Part shown: one piece after another, positions 1-6,927 of the stretch
How positions within the stretch are numbered: the first letter of the stretch is position 1
Layout: each line of letters begins with the position of its first letter
From: CAYLLE01 sp964384485
Lineage (GTDB): Bacteria > Spirochaetota > Spirochaetia > CAYLLE01
Length of the DNA stretch: 14,045 bases
Assembly: GCA_964384485.1 (NCBI GenBank)
Contig: CAYLLE010000101.1
Coordinates: 1-14,045 of the forward strand
Direction of reading: 5' to 3'
Position numbers and translations under genes: made by a program
Notes under the pieces: model-generated
Database searches by the model: none
What the model was told of the DNA's origin: nothing
What the model saw: only the letters and a program-made list of their open reading frames with translations

Positions 1-112
1 CTGAGGCTTGATATTATCCGGCCACCGTATTAGAAGCGGTATCCGCGCCGAAGCTTTAAAAGGAAAGAGCACCGGGTTAGATGGTTAGATGCTGAAACCG
101 CTTACAGCCTGG
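1..112. other. Short flank downstream of the ATPase gene
   Basis: No gene or convincing terminator is visible. The stretch contains a perfect 8-bp tandem repeat GTTAGATG at 76-91 and only weak short hairpins. Confidence 0.4.
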
Positions 113-2824
113 TCATCCCCGCAGTCTGCGTACGAGCTTGATTCCTTCATCCACGATCAACACGACCGCGCTCATTCCAATGACCCGAAGCCAGCCGGTC
201 AAAGACATAGCGGATGTTCCGAGCAGATTACGGCCCTCTTCGGTGTGGACCGCCAGGAACTGCAAAACAATTGCGGCAATGATCCCGACATTGAGCCATC
301 GGTTGCGGAAAAAGCCGATTGTAAACACCGACCGTTTTCGGGAGCGTGCGCTGTAAGCCTTGAACCACTGAAACGCGGCGAGTGTTGTAAACGCCATTGT
401 CTGCGCCTGTGCGTTTCCGTTTGTCTCCAATTCCGACCAGAACGCTAAGAGCGTCCCTGCGGCAATCACCACCGCTAGGATAGCGATTCGAATCATCATG
501 GGGGTGTCGATGATGTGGCTATCCGGCCGTCGAGGCGGTTCGCTCAGAACATCCCGTGTATTCGGTTCGAGTCCCAGGGGGACAGTACATACCCCGTCAG
601 TGACAAGGTTGATCCAGAGGATCATAACCGCGGTCAACGGCAGGGGCAATCCGATAACGAGTGATGCCACAAGGGCGAGAACTTCCCCTATATTCGTTGT
701 GAGCAGGTAGAAGATGACGCGGCGTAAGTTGTTGAAGATAGCTCTGCCTTCCTCAACCGCGCTCACGATGGAGGCGAAATTGTCGTCCGCGAGTGTCATG
801 TCTGACGCGTTCTTCGCCCCTTCGGTTCCTGCAATTCCCATCCCCACACCGATGTCCGCACCTTTGAGAGCCGGGGCCTCGCTCACCCCGTCACCGGTCA
901 TTGCCACAATCTCGCCGTGCTCCTTAAGCGCGTTCAAAATGCGGAGCTGGTGTGACGGCGAGACTCGGGCAAATACGGCCGGGCCAAAGGCATGCGCAAC
1001 GAGCTCAGCATCGCTCATAGTTTCCACGTCAAGACCGGTTACGGCTTCGGCATTTTCATCCGCAATACCCGACTCGCGAGCGATTACCCCGGCGGTGATC
1101 GCGTGATCACCGGTGATCATCACAACATGGATACCCGCCTGCTTCGCGTCCTCGATCGCCTGTACCGCGTCTTCACGGGGCGGATCGATCATCCCCCAGA
1201 GTCCGACGAATGTGAGATCGTGAATATCGTCATCGTTGATCTCATCGAGCTCCGGTGCCTCCCGGTCCGCCGCGGCAATAACGCGGAGCGCGCGTCCCGC
1301 AAGCTGCCTGTTCTTATCCATGACCTGCTCCCGGAGCTCTTGCGTCAGCTCCACGGGTTGTTCGTTGATAATGATCCTGCTGCACCGGTCGAGGACACGC
1401 TCCGGCGCGCCCTTCATCATGATCTGATGCTTACCATCTGACTTGGTCAGGACTGCCATGTATTTCCTGTCACTTGAGAACGGCACCTCATCAATACGGT
1501 GCCGTTCATGATTTCCGGTGGTGTCTCCGCCCGGACTTTTGAGCGATGCAGCGAGTAATGCCATCTCCGTGGGACTTCCTTCCAGATGATGCTTCCCGTC
1601 CCTTTCAGCGAGCCGGGCATCGTTCGCGAAAATACCGATGGATCGCAGGCGCCGCAGGACGAGTTGTTCTTTCGGGTCAGCTTCGTGATTCTCCGCGACG
1701 ACTTGTCCCTCCAGATCATACCCTTCGCCGGTGACAGCGTAATCCTTGCCGTCTGCCCATATCTGGGTTACCGTCATCTCATTGCGGGTGACGGTGCCGG
1801 TCTTGTCGGTACAGATCACGGTTGTGGAACCGAGGGTCTCTACCGCCGACAGCTGCCTGATGATGGCATTGCGGCCGGACATCCTCCTCACGCCTATGGC
1901 AAGGGTAACACTTATTACAGCGGGAAGCCCCTCCGGGATAGCGGATACCGCCACAGCCACTGAGAAGAGCGCCATCTCTACCCATTCCTTTCCTATAAGC
2001 ATCCCGGTTAAAAACACGGCGAATGCTAAGCCGATGCCGACGAGTCCGAGAATTCCGCTGAGCTTGCCCATCCGCTTCTGCAGTGGTGTCGCCTCCTTCT
2101 CGGTTGATTCCACCTGCTCAGCGATGTCGCCGAGTTCGGTCTCCATCCCTGTGGCGACCACAACGGCCTCTCCGCGTCCCCCCACGACTGATGTAGACAT
2201 ATGTACTTTGTTTGTGCGGTCGGCAAGCGGGGTGTTCTGAGGTAACGGATTTACGGTTTTGGCCACTGCCTCCGACTCCCCGGTCAGCATCGACTCGTCT
2301 ACGCGGAGATCGTGTGAACCGATAAGGCGGCCGTCAGCCGGAACTCGATCGCCGGTCTTAAGAACAAGGATGTCCCCGGGTACAACGTAGGCTGCTTCAA
2401 TGACTTCAATGTCTCCGTTCCGCTTTACTCGTGCCCGTGGAGCGGCCAGCTGTTTGAGTGATGCCAGTGCTTTCTCTGCTTTGTACTCCTGAAAGAACCC
2501 CAATGCCGTGTTGATAATAATGACGGCGAGGATGAATGCCGCGTCGGTGTAGTGACCAGGGATGACTGATACTGCCGCTGCTCCGGTGAGGAGGTAAATC
2601 AGCGGGCTTTTAAGCTGACGCAGGAGAAGCTCAAGCGCTGACGTACCCTCTTTGCCTCCAAGTTTATTTTTACCGAACTTACGGGCTTTATCCCGCGCCT
2701 CATCTTCAGTCAGACCGTCTTCGTGAGTCCCAAGACGCTGCATACATTCCCGCGGGGTAAGCGCGTGCCAATTTTCAGTCCTGTGTTTCTTGTCAGCGTT
2801 GTTAATTGGTGTTCCCTCCTGCAT
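113..2824 (-). CDS. P2-type cation-transporting ATPase (Ca2+-pump-like)
   Basis: A 903-residue inner-membrane P-type ATPase that would couple ATP hydrolysis to cation export. Visible in order: N-terminal cation ATPase domain (W19-L21 onward), actuator motif TGES at 181-184, membrane segment 4 with PEGLP at 297-301, phosphorylation site DKTGT with Asp340, nucleotide-binding KGAPE at 471-475, hinge TGDH at 571-574, and membrane segments 5 and 6 carrying Asn711/Glu714 and Asn739/Thr742/Asp743. These match the ion-site residues of SERCA-type Ca2+ pumps. Segment 8 has Gln819 where SERCA has Glu, as is common in bacterial P2 pumps. The length is normal. Odd point: the near-invariant GDGxND motif reads GDGVSE (645-649), while the Mg-binding Asp645 is kept. 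The chosen ATG has GGGAG about 10 nt upstream, but this start lies inside a 36-bp copy of metF sequence. Ca2+ is the best guess; Na+ or Mn2+ is possible. Confidence 0.9.
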   Translation of the reverse strand: MQEGTPINNADKKHRTENWHALTPRECMQRLGTHEDGLTEDEARDKARKFGKNKLGGKEGTSALELLLRQLKSPLIYLLTGAAAVSVIPGHYTDAAFILAVIIINTALGFFQEYKAEKALASLKQLAAPRARVKRNGDIEVIEAAYVVPGDILVLKTGDRVPADGRLIGSHDLRVDESMLTGESEAVAKTVNPLPQNTPLADRTNKVHMSTSVVGGRGEAVVVATGMETELGDIAEQVESTEKEATPLQKRMGKLSGILGLVGIGLAFAVFLTGMLIGKEWVEMALFSVAVAVSAIPEGLPAVISVTLAIGVRRMSGRNAIIRQLSAVETLGSTTVICTDKTGTVTRNEMTVTQIWADGKDYAVTGEGYDLEGQVVAENHEADPKEQLVLRRLRSIGIFANDARLAERDGKHHLEGSPTEMALLAASLKSPGGDTTGNHERHRIDEVPFSSDRKYMAVLTKSDGKHQIMMKGAPERVLDRCSRIIINEQPVELTQELREQVMDKNRQLAGRALRVIAAADREAPELDEINDDDIHDLTFVGLWGMIDPPREDAVQAIEDAKQAGIHVVMITGDHAITAGVIARESGIADENAEAVTGLDVETMSDAELVAHAFGPAVFARVSPSHQLRILNALKEHGEIVAMTGDGVSEAPALKGADIGVGMGIAGTEGAKNASDMTLADDNFASIVSAVEEGRAIFNNLRRVIFYLLTTNIGEVLALVASLVIGLPLPLTAVMILWINLVTDGVCTVPLGLEPNTRDVLSEPPRRPDSHIIDTPMMIRIAILAVVIAAGTLLAFWSELETNGNAQAQTMAFTTLAAFQWFKAYSARSRKRSVFTIGFFRNRWLNVGIIAAIVLQFLAVHTEEGRNLLGTSAMSLTGWLRVIGMSAVVLIVDEGIKLVRRLRG

Positions 2825-2847
2825 ATTTGATTAACTCCCATGCTATT
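2812..2847 (-). repeat. 36-bp direct repeat, copy A (metF-derived, at ATPase start)
   Basis: It matches 3215-3250 at 35 of 36 positions in the same orientation. In the second location it is coding sequence of the MetF domain (residues IAWELIKYAGG). Here it supplies the ribosome-binding region and first codons (MQEG) of the ATPase. Similarity stops abruptly at both ends, so this looks like a small duplication or recombination junction. Confidence 0.85.
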
Positions 2848-2860
2848 GTTAATATAACAA
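2846..2860. promoter_or_regulatory. Perfect palindrome upstream of the ATPase
   Basis: TTGTTA-ATA-TAACAA has 6-bp arms around a 3-bp centre and ends 22 bp before the ATPase start codon. It abuts the duplicated metF segment. The position suits an operator or a small mRNA hairpin, but no regulator is known, so the role is inferred only from symmetry and position. Confidence 0.3.
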
Positions 2861-2889
2861 AGTTCTCCGGAATATTGTACAGTTCCGCC

Positions 2890-3091
2890 CAGTGATTTCC
2901 GGTGATCACATTAGTATAAAAATTATAAATTGTTTTATTACAAGCAATTACATAAATCGGGATCACCAGAAATTGCCGTTTTTCCGCGAAAAAAATATGC
3001 GGCAATTCCCGGTCAACCCGATATAAATTTATATATTATATGAAATTATTGTCTCTTCTCAATCACAGAAGGAGTTGACCGGGATTTGCTG
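2890..3091 (-). mobile_element. 202-bp double-hairpin MITE-like element, copy 1
   Basis: Inverted relative to copy 2 (8147-8348) and about 88% identical by hand alignment, with one single-base gap each way. The ends are imperfect inverted repeats: CAGTGATTTCCGGTGATC on the left and the complement of CAGCAAATCCCGGTCAAC on the right. Two further copies of this motif lie inside it around 2958-3019, giving two adjacent hairpins. There is no coding capacity. No clean target-site duplication is seen: the flanks AGTTCCGCC and TTTCCGATT share only TTCCG out of register. The end at 2890 faces the ATPase start 66 bp away. Confidence 0.85.
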
Positions 3092-3117
3092 TTTCCGATT
3101 AGACAGGTTCTGTACCA

Positions 3118-4492
3118 TTAAACGGAATGCATGGCGCTTTGCTGCAATCTGGAAAGAAGTTCCGCGGCCATGCCGTGTCTGTTAAATGGCGGCATAATGT
3201 AGATTCCAGGGAGTTTCCCTCCTGCATATTTAATTAACTCCCATGCTATTTCAATGCCTTCCGGTTCCCCTTCTTTACCTGCTGAATGCATCCGGTCACG
3301 AAGTTCATCGGGTATGATGATCCCGGGAAATCCGTTGTGGAGGAATTCGGCATTCCGTGAACTGACCCAGGGTAGAATACCAAGAAATATCGGTATGGCA
3401 AGATCATGGTACAAGACGGAAAGTTTATCTATTTTTTCTTTGCTGTACACCGGCTGGGTTTGCACAAAATTGATTCCGCAGTCTATTTTTTTTCGTAACT
3501 TTTTCTCGTGAGCGTTCCAGTTTCGTGAATCAGGATTGAAAGCTCCGCCTATAACAAAGCTTGTTCTTCCCCTTAAATCATCACCGTAATAGTTTTTTCC
3601 TTGGTTCATTTTTTTTACAAGGGAAATGATTTTCAATGAATTTAAATCGTAGACCCCTGTAATTTTTTCGTCCAGCCCTTTTGCGGGAGGATCACCCGTG
3701 ACCGCCAGGATGTGCGTGATTCCTTCCGCGGCGAGTCCCATTAATTATTATCCCTGCCATGCTGATATTGCTTAACCTTGCTACAGCCAGTGGATTCTCC
3801 GCGATGCTGATAAAATCAGTACCTGCCTCTTTCAAGGCTGCCGCTCCCCGAATGACCCGGTTAAAGAGCAGGTTTTTAGGCGGATCCAGTTCGACAACAG
3901 TAATAAATCATCCTGTCATCAAGCGCTGGGGAAATCCCGCATTAGCGAATACTGATACCGGCGCGGCGATGTATTTTGCTGTTTTTTCCATAATACCTAG
4001 TAGACCGGACGGACCGACACCGCAATTCGCCCCCACAATATCAGCTCCGGCTTTTTCAAGACGTAGAAATGCTTCAGCGCCGGCCTCCATAAGATATTCT
4101 ATCTGCTCCTTGAAGACACCCGTTTTTTCCGCGACAGAGATTCCTCATGATTCTCTACCAATGGGTCCAAGGGAACCGGCCACCCAAAGTTTTCCCCCGG
4201 CAACTGATTTGGCGATTTCAACTCCTCTTTTATTTATTTAAGCAGACCGGTCCGAAAGTCCGTAATGGGATAATTTTTTTCTATTGGCACCGAATGTATT
4301 TGTTTCGATTAGTTCTGCGCCGGCTTTTTTATACTGCCGGTGTATGTTAGCGACCATTTCCGGAGATGCAATATTCATGAAATCGCAGCATTCCGTTACA
4401 GCTACACCTTTTTTATGAAGTTGTGTTCCGAAAGCCCCGTCCGCAACCACTACCCTTTGCCGCAGAGTCTCTATTAAATCTTTTCCTTCCAT
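3118..4492 (-). pseudogene. Decayed bifunctional homocysteine S-methyltransferase / 5,10-methylenetetrahydrofolate reductase
   Basis: The intact family (about 600 residues) methylates homocysteine with an N-terminal Zn-dependent domain and reduces methylene-THF with a C-terminal MetF domain. Four blocks survive in the right order but in different frames. They are the N-terminal block at 4238-4492 (VVADGAFGTQLHKKG, ETNTFGANRKKL), a block at about 4085-4235 (WVAGSLGPIGRES, then a stop), a block at 3908-4090 (GADIVGANCGVGPSGLLG, NAGFPQ), and the MetF part at 3741-3906 (VVELDPPKN, SIAENPLA) and 3118-3741 (HILAVTGDPP through the natural C-terminus). About 150 residues are missing, including the Cys-Cys zinc-ligand segment of the methyltransferase and about 25 residues in the MetF core. 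Stops and frameshifts separate the blocks. A functional protein is very unlikely, though the last 207-codon frame is open. Confidence 0.85.
3215..3250 (-). repeat. 36-bp direct repeat, copy B (inside metF remnant)
   Basis: This is the source-like copy of the repeat at 2812-2847. It is read in frame as part of the C-terminal MetF catalytic domain, so this location is probably the original one. The two copies lie 403 bp apart and enclose copy 1 of the 202-bp palindromic element. Confidence 0.85.
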
Positions 4493-4494
4493 CC

Positions 4495-4708
4495 TGCCTA
4501 CTGTAGCCGCGCATTTGATTTAAAGCAATGCTTCCCGGAAAGGGAGGGTAATAGAAGTGGAATCCACTGTAAAATAAACATATATACATAAAGACAATTG
4601 ATGGCTGATGTGCAGACCATGTATAGACACCGGCAACATTTAACCCGCGCAGCGCGTATGCATTTTCTTGATCGATATGTGTTTCTTCGTTAAAAAAGGA
4701 TCCGCTCT
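4495..4708. other. Gene-poor stretch upstream of the metF remnant
   Basis: No convincing gene. It holds a 13-bp palindrome AGTGGA-A-TCCACT at 4556-4568 and AT-rich sequence near 4575-4595 that could be a promoter for the remnant. A minus-strand open frame crosses it with protein-like stretches (THIDQENAYALRGLNVAG, about 4615-4700) but has no start signal and is not recognised; it may be another gene fragment. No SAM-riboswitch-like core was seen. Confidence 0.35.
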
Positions 4709-4941
4709 CTATCCCTTTGCGTCCGCGGAGATGAAACCTTGGTCCAACAAATTTTGGTACACCGCCTTCATCCGGTCATCCTTATGCTGATACACATTCT
4801 TCAAAATCATGCGCCGCGCTAAAAAGCGGGAGATGAACCGGCCCGCCGGTTTTTGATAAAAATAACGCTTTTTCCGTTCAATATCATGAACCAGTTATTT
4901 CCATCATTAGAAGGGCTTCCCGTAACTGCCGTAATCTTCAT
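4709..4941 (-). pseudogene. Internally deleted flavodoxin / NAD(P)H-dependent FMN reductase family gene
   Basis: The start is convincing: GGAGAG lies 6 nt before an ATG that directly follows the stop of the upstream thioredoxin-CcdA gene. The first residues, MKITAVTGSPSNDGNNW, match the phosphate-binding N-terminus of NADPH-dependent FMN reductases and iron-sulfur flavoproteins (MKI..I.GSPR..GNT). After about 20 codons the frame shifts to a 61-codon stretch ending at TAG 4709 (RRMILKNVYQHKDDRMKAVY, then NLLDQGFI), which resembles the C-terminal helix region of flavodoxin-family proteins. The family is normally about 180-270 residues, so most of the flavin domain is gone. The N-terminal assignment is fairly firm; the C-terminal one is inference. 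It was the last gene of the arsR operon. Confidence 0.6.
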
Positions 4942-6249
4942 TTACGCTCTCCTTTCCAGCTGCCGCTTAATCAATACAAAAATAAATCCCAGAACCGCCG
5001 CGGCCGCAAAAACTATAAGTATCGCCCACAGGGATTCCATCAATCCCGGATCTATAATCAAGACGGCGGCCAGACATATCATAACAGCGCCTCCGGCAAG
5101 TTTCAAATACCGGCCGTGTTTCTCCCGGAAGGTAATCCGTTTAAACCCGATTACGGCGGCGGCCAGGATAATCAGTTCATCCGTTAAATAAACGGTCACA
5201 TAAAAGACAAGCAGTCCCAGGAACCCGCCGGAACCGATGTCCGAAGCGGTAACCAGATTCGACCAGATCACCGGAAAACCGGCGGTACAGGGAAGTTCCG
5301 CGAGAGAGATTCCGGCAGCTAATAGTACGGCGCCGACCATCAAAGCAGCGGCGGACTTTCTGCCTGACACCATGTCCTTAAACTTTTCCCCGATCCGCTT
5401 TCTGTTTTTATCGCTGATGGAAAGGGAAACTCCCGCTTTGAACTTGAAAAAATCTTTCACGTTCAGTCCGCCCATTACCAGCGCCACCGCGGCGGTTCCG
5501 TACCGCACCCACCTGGTAAACTGGAGCAGGGCGAAAATCTTGACCACCCCCATTATAAACAGGCCGTACACCAGAGCGGTTGTCACCAGAAAGGCGCCTC
5601 CGGCAAGAACAACCTTCCGTCTTGATCCTGTGTGAATCAGCATCCCGAGTAAAAAGGTGAGAACCCATAGAGAACACGGATTGAATCCGTCCAAAAGCGC
5701 GATTAAACCGGTAGCGGTAAGAAGAGAAAAATCACCCAAATCGACAGTTCCGAAAACGCCTCCGTCAATTTTTACCGGTTCCCGGCGGCGGCCCGCCGGA
5801 AGAGGATCTTCTTTCGCGTCGATGCATCCCTGATTCAGGCACTGTTTTACCGCGGATTCAATTTCAGCGGTTATCTGTTCATTAAACCCGATCCAGTACC
5901 GGTCTCCCAGGAAAACTGCCGGTACTCCCACATTATCTATCCCGAATTTGGAGGCCATATCGTACAACCCCCCGATACTCTCACCGGACCAGTCTCCCAC
6001 ATCCTCAGTGATAATTTCGAGCCCGTGATATTCCCGGGATAAATCATGGAGAAAGGGTTCCATTTTTTCACACATCTGACAGCCGTATTGATGATAAAAA
6101 TAGAGGTTTACAGTTTCCAATGAGGTTTCATGCTGAGCGGCGAGAGGAACGGCCGCGGATAATAGGAGAAGAATAATTATACTTTTGGTCTTGCAGTAAC
6201 AGTTTTTCAGCACCTGAATGATAGTATAACAACAGGTGCGGTTTTTCAA
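4942..6249 (-). CDS. Thioredoxin-CcdA/DsbD-like transmembrane thiol-disulfide reductase
   Basis: A 435-residue protein with an N-terminal signal/anchor (about residues 23-38), then a thioredoxin-like domain with CQMC (Cys57, Cys60) and the expected cis-Pro in GVP (110). Next come roughly six membrane segments of the CcdA/DsbD beta-domain type with the paired cysteines Cys192 (FNPCS) and Cys321 (ELPCTAGFP). Known members pass electrons from cytoplasmic thioredoxin across the membrane to an outer thioredoxin-fold domain. Here donor channel and acceptor are fused in the order Trx-CcdA, the reverse of the C-terminal Trx in DsbD. The start is TTG overlapping the arsR stop (TTGA), so translation is probably coupled. 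GTG at codon 13 is an alternative, but it lacks a clear ribosome-binding site. The neighbours (ArsR, permease, small thioredoxin) suggest a role in metalloid or thiol-stress handling. Confidence 0.85.
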   Translation of the reverse strand: MKNRTCCYTIIQVLKNCYCKTKSIIILLLLSAAVPLAAQHETSLETVNLYFYHQYGCQMCEKMEPFLHDLSREYHGLEIITEDVGDWSGESIGGLYDMASKFGIDNVGVPAVFLGDRYWIGFNEQITAEIESAVKQCLNQGCIDAKEDPLPAGRRREPVKIDGGVFGTVDLGDFSLLTATGLIALLDGFNPCSLWVLTFLLGMLIHTGSRRKVVLAGGAFLVTTALVYGLFIMGVVKIFALLQFTRWVRYGTAAVALVMGGLNVKDFFKFKAGVSLSISDKNRKRIGEKFKDMVSGRKSAAALMVGAVLLAAGISLAELPCTAGFPVIWSNLVTASDIGSGGFLGLLVFYVTVYLTDELIILAAAVIGFKRITFREKHGRYLKLAGGAVMICLAAVLIIDPGLMESLWAILIVFAAAAVLGFIFVLIKRQLERRA

Positions 6250-6566
6250 GTAAACAGGGTCTGCTGCTTGTTCAAGTTCAGCCTGATTACCTCTTCAATA
6301 CACCCGATAAACTTCATGATACATCCGCAGCGGAGAGAATAATAAACCGTGGTTCCTTCCTTTCTGCTTTCAATAATACCGGCATTTTTCATAACAGTTA
6401 AATGTTTTGATACCGTTGAAGTATCGGCCTGTACCATTTCGGTCAGTTCACAGACACAGTACGGCTTTTCATGCAGTTTTTCGGCGATATATATTCGGGT
6501 AGGGTGGGCCAGCGCTTTTAAAATACGGGCACGTTCTTCGCTCCGCATCTTTTCTTTTTCGTTCAT
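6246..6566 (-). CDS. ArsR/SmtB-family metalloregulator
   Basis: A 106-residue winged-helix repressor of the ArsR type. It has the dimerisation start (ILKALAHPTRIYIAEKL), the recognition helix region ADTSTVSKHLTVMKNAGII and a beta-wing (SRKEGTTVYYSL). A CVC pair (Cys37, Cys39) sits just before the recognition helix, where ArsR proteins bind As(III) or Sb(III). Cys80, Cys82 and Cys89 near the C-terminus may add ligands. The family represses its own operon until a thiophilic metal ion binds. It is the first gene of the minus-strand operon and diverges from the small thioredoxin gene. A perfect palindrome lies 12 bp upstream of its ATG. No Shine-Dalgarno sequence is visible and the predicted transcription start is at or next to the ATG, so the mRNA may be leaderless. 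ATG at codon 7 is an alternative start. Confidence 0.9.
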   Translation of the reverse strand: MNEKEKMRSEERARILKALAHPTRIYIAEKLHEKPYCVCELTEMVQADTSTVSKHLTVMKNAGIIESRKEGTTVYYSLRCGCIMKFIGCIEEVIRLNLNKQQTLFT

Positions 6567-6577
6567 GTTTGATCAAT

Positions 6578-6593
6578 TTGGCAAAATTGCCAA
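6578..6593. promoter_or_regulatory. ArsR operator 1 (arsR side)
   Basis: TTGGCAA-AA-TTGCCAA has perfect 7-bp arms. It overlaps the probable arsR -10 region (minus strand: TTGACT at 6603-6598, 17-bp spacer, CAAATT at 6580-6575). It shares TTTGGCAAAAT with the second site at 6640, which supports recognition of both by one dimeric regulator, most likely the adjacent ArsR. Confidence 0.7.
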
Positions 6594-6621
6594 GGAAAGT
6601 CAACCAATATCGCGACAAGAC

Positions 6622-6657
6622 TTGACAATTCTATTACTATTTGGCAAAATAACCAAA
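6622..6657 (+). promoter_or_regulatory. Promoter and operator 2 for the thioredoxin-permease operon
   Basis: A consensus -35 TTGACA (6622-6627) is followed after 17 bp by CAAAAT (6645-6650). The second operator-like sequence, TTTGG-CAAAATAA-CCAAA (6640-6657), covers the -10, so a bound repressor would block RNA polymerase. The transcript would start near 6657, followed by GGAGGT at 6668-6673 and the GTG at 6680. Confidence 0.65.
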
Positions 6658-6679
6658 CAATATTAGCGGAGGTACTATC

Positions 6680-6919
6680 GTGAAAATACAAATTCTTGGA
6701 GCGGGATGCCCGAAATGTCAAGCCCTGGAGAGAAACGCCCGGGAGGCCGCGCAAAATTCCGGGATAAATGCCGAGTTTGAGAAGGTGACCGATCCGGACG
6801 CCATTTTGGACATGGGGGTAATGATGACTCCGGCATTGGCTATAGACGGTGATGTTAAAAGTACCGGGAGACTCCTGTCGGCTAATGAGATTGGAGAATT
6901 CCTGAAAGGATCCGACTAA
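6680..6919 (+). CDS. Small thioredoxin-fold protein (redox-active disulfide protein 2 type)
   Basis: A 79-residue cytoplasmic protein with active-site CPKC (Cys10, Cys13) right after the first beta-strand (MKIQILGAG) and the cis-Pro in MMTPALAIDG. Length and layout fit the archaeal/bacterial TIGR00412-type small thioredoxins, which are often encoded beside ArsR and ArsP-type permeases. It starts with GTG, set by GGAGGT six bases upstream. The permease follows after 8 bp, so they are co-transcribed. The probable role is thiol-disulfide exchange that keeps the regulator or permease cysteines, or the metalloid substrate, reduced; the exact partner is unknown. Confidence 0.88.
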   Translation: MKIQILGAGCPKCQALERNAREAAQNSGINAEFEKVTDPDAILDMGVMMTPALAIDGDVKSTGRLLSANEIGEFLKGSD

Positions 6920-6927
6920 AGAGAACT

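Noticed and set aside
89..2240. Several plus-strand open frames of 60-164 codons opposite the ATPase
   Set aside because: The ATPase frame carries all P-type motifs continuously; the opposite frames have no recognisable domains.
2881..3100. A 9-bp target duplication for copy 1 of the element
   Set aside because: The flanks AGTTCCGCC and TTTCCGATT share only TTCCG out of register, so this cannot be claimed.
4493..4620. SAM or B12 riboswitch in front of the methyltransferase remnant
   Set aside because: No conserved core or helix arrangement was recognisable on the minus strand.
4837..4854. ACCGGC-CC-GCCGGT followed by five T, terminator-like
   Set aside because: The loop is only two bases and the sequence lies inside the flavodoxin-family remnant reading frame, so it is probably coding coincidence.
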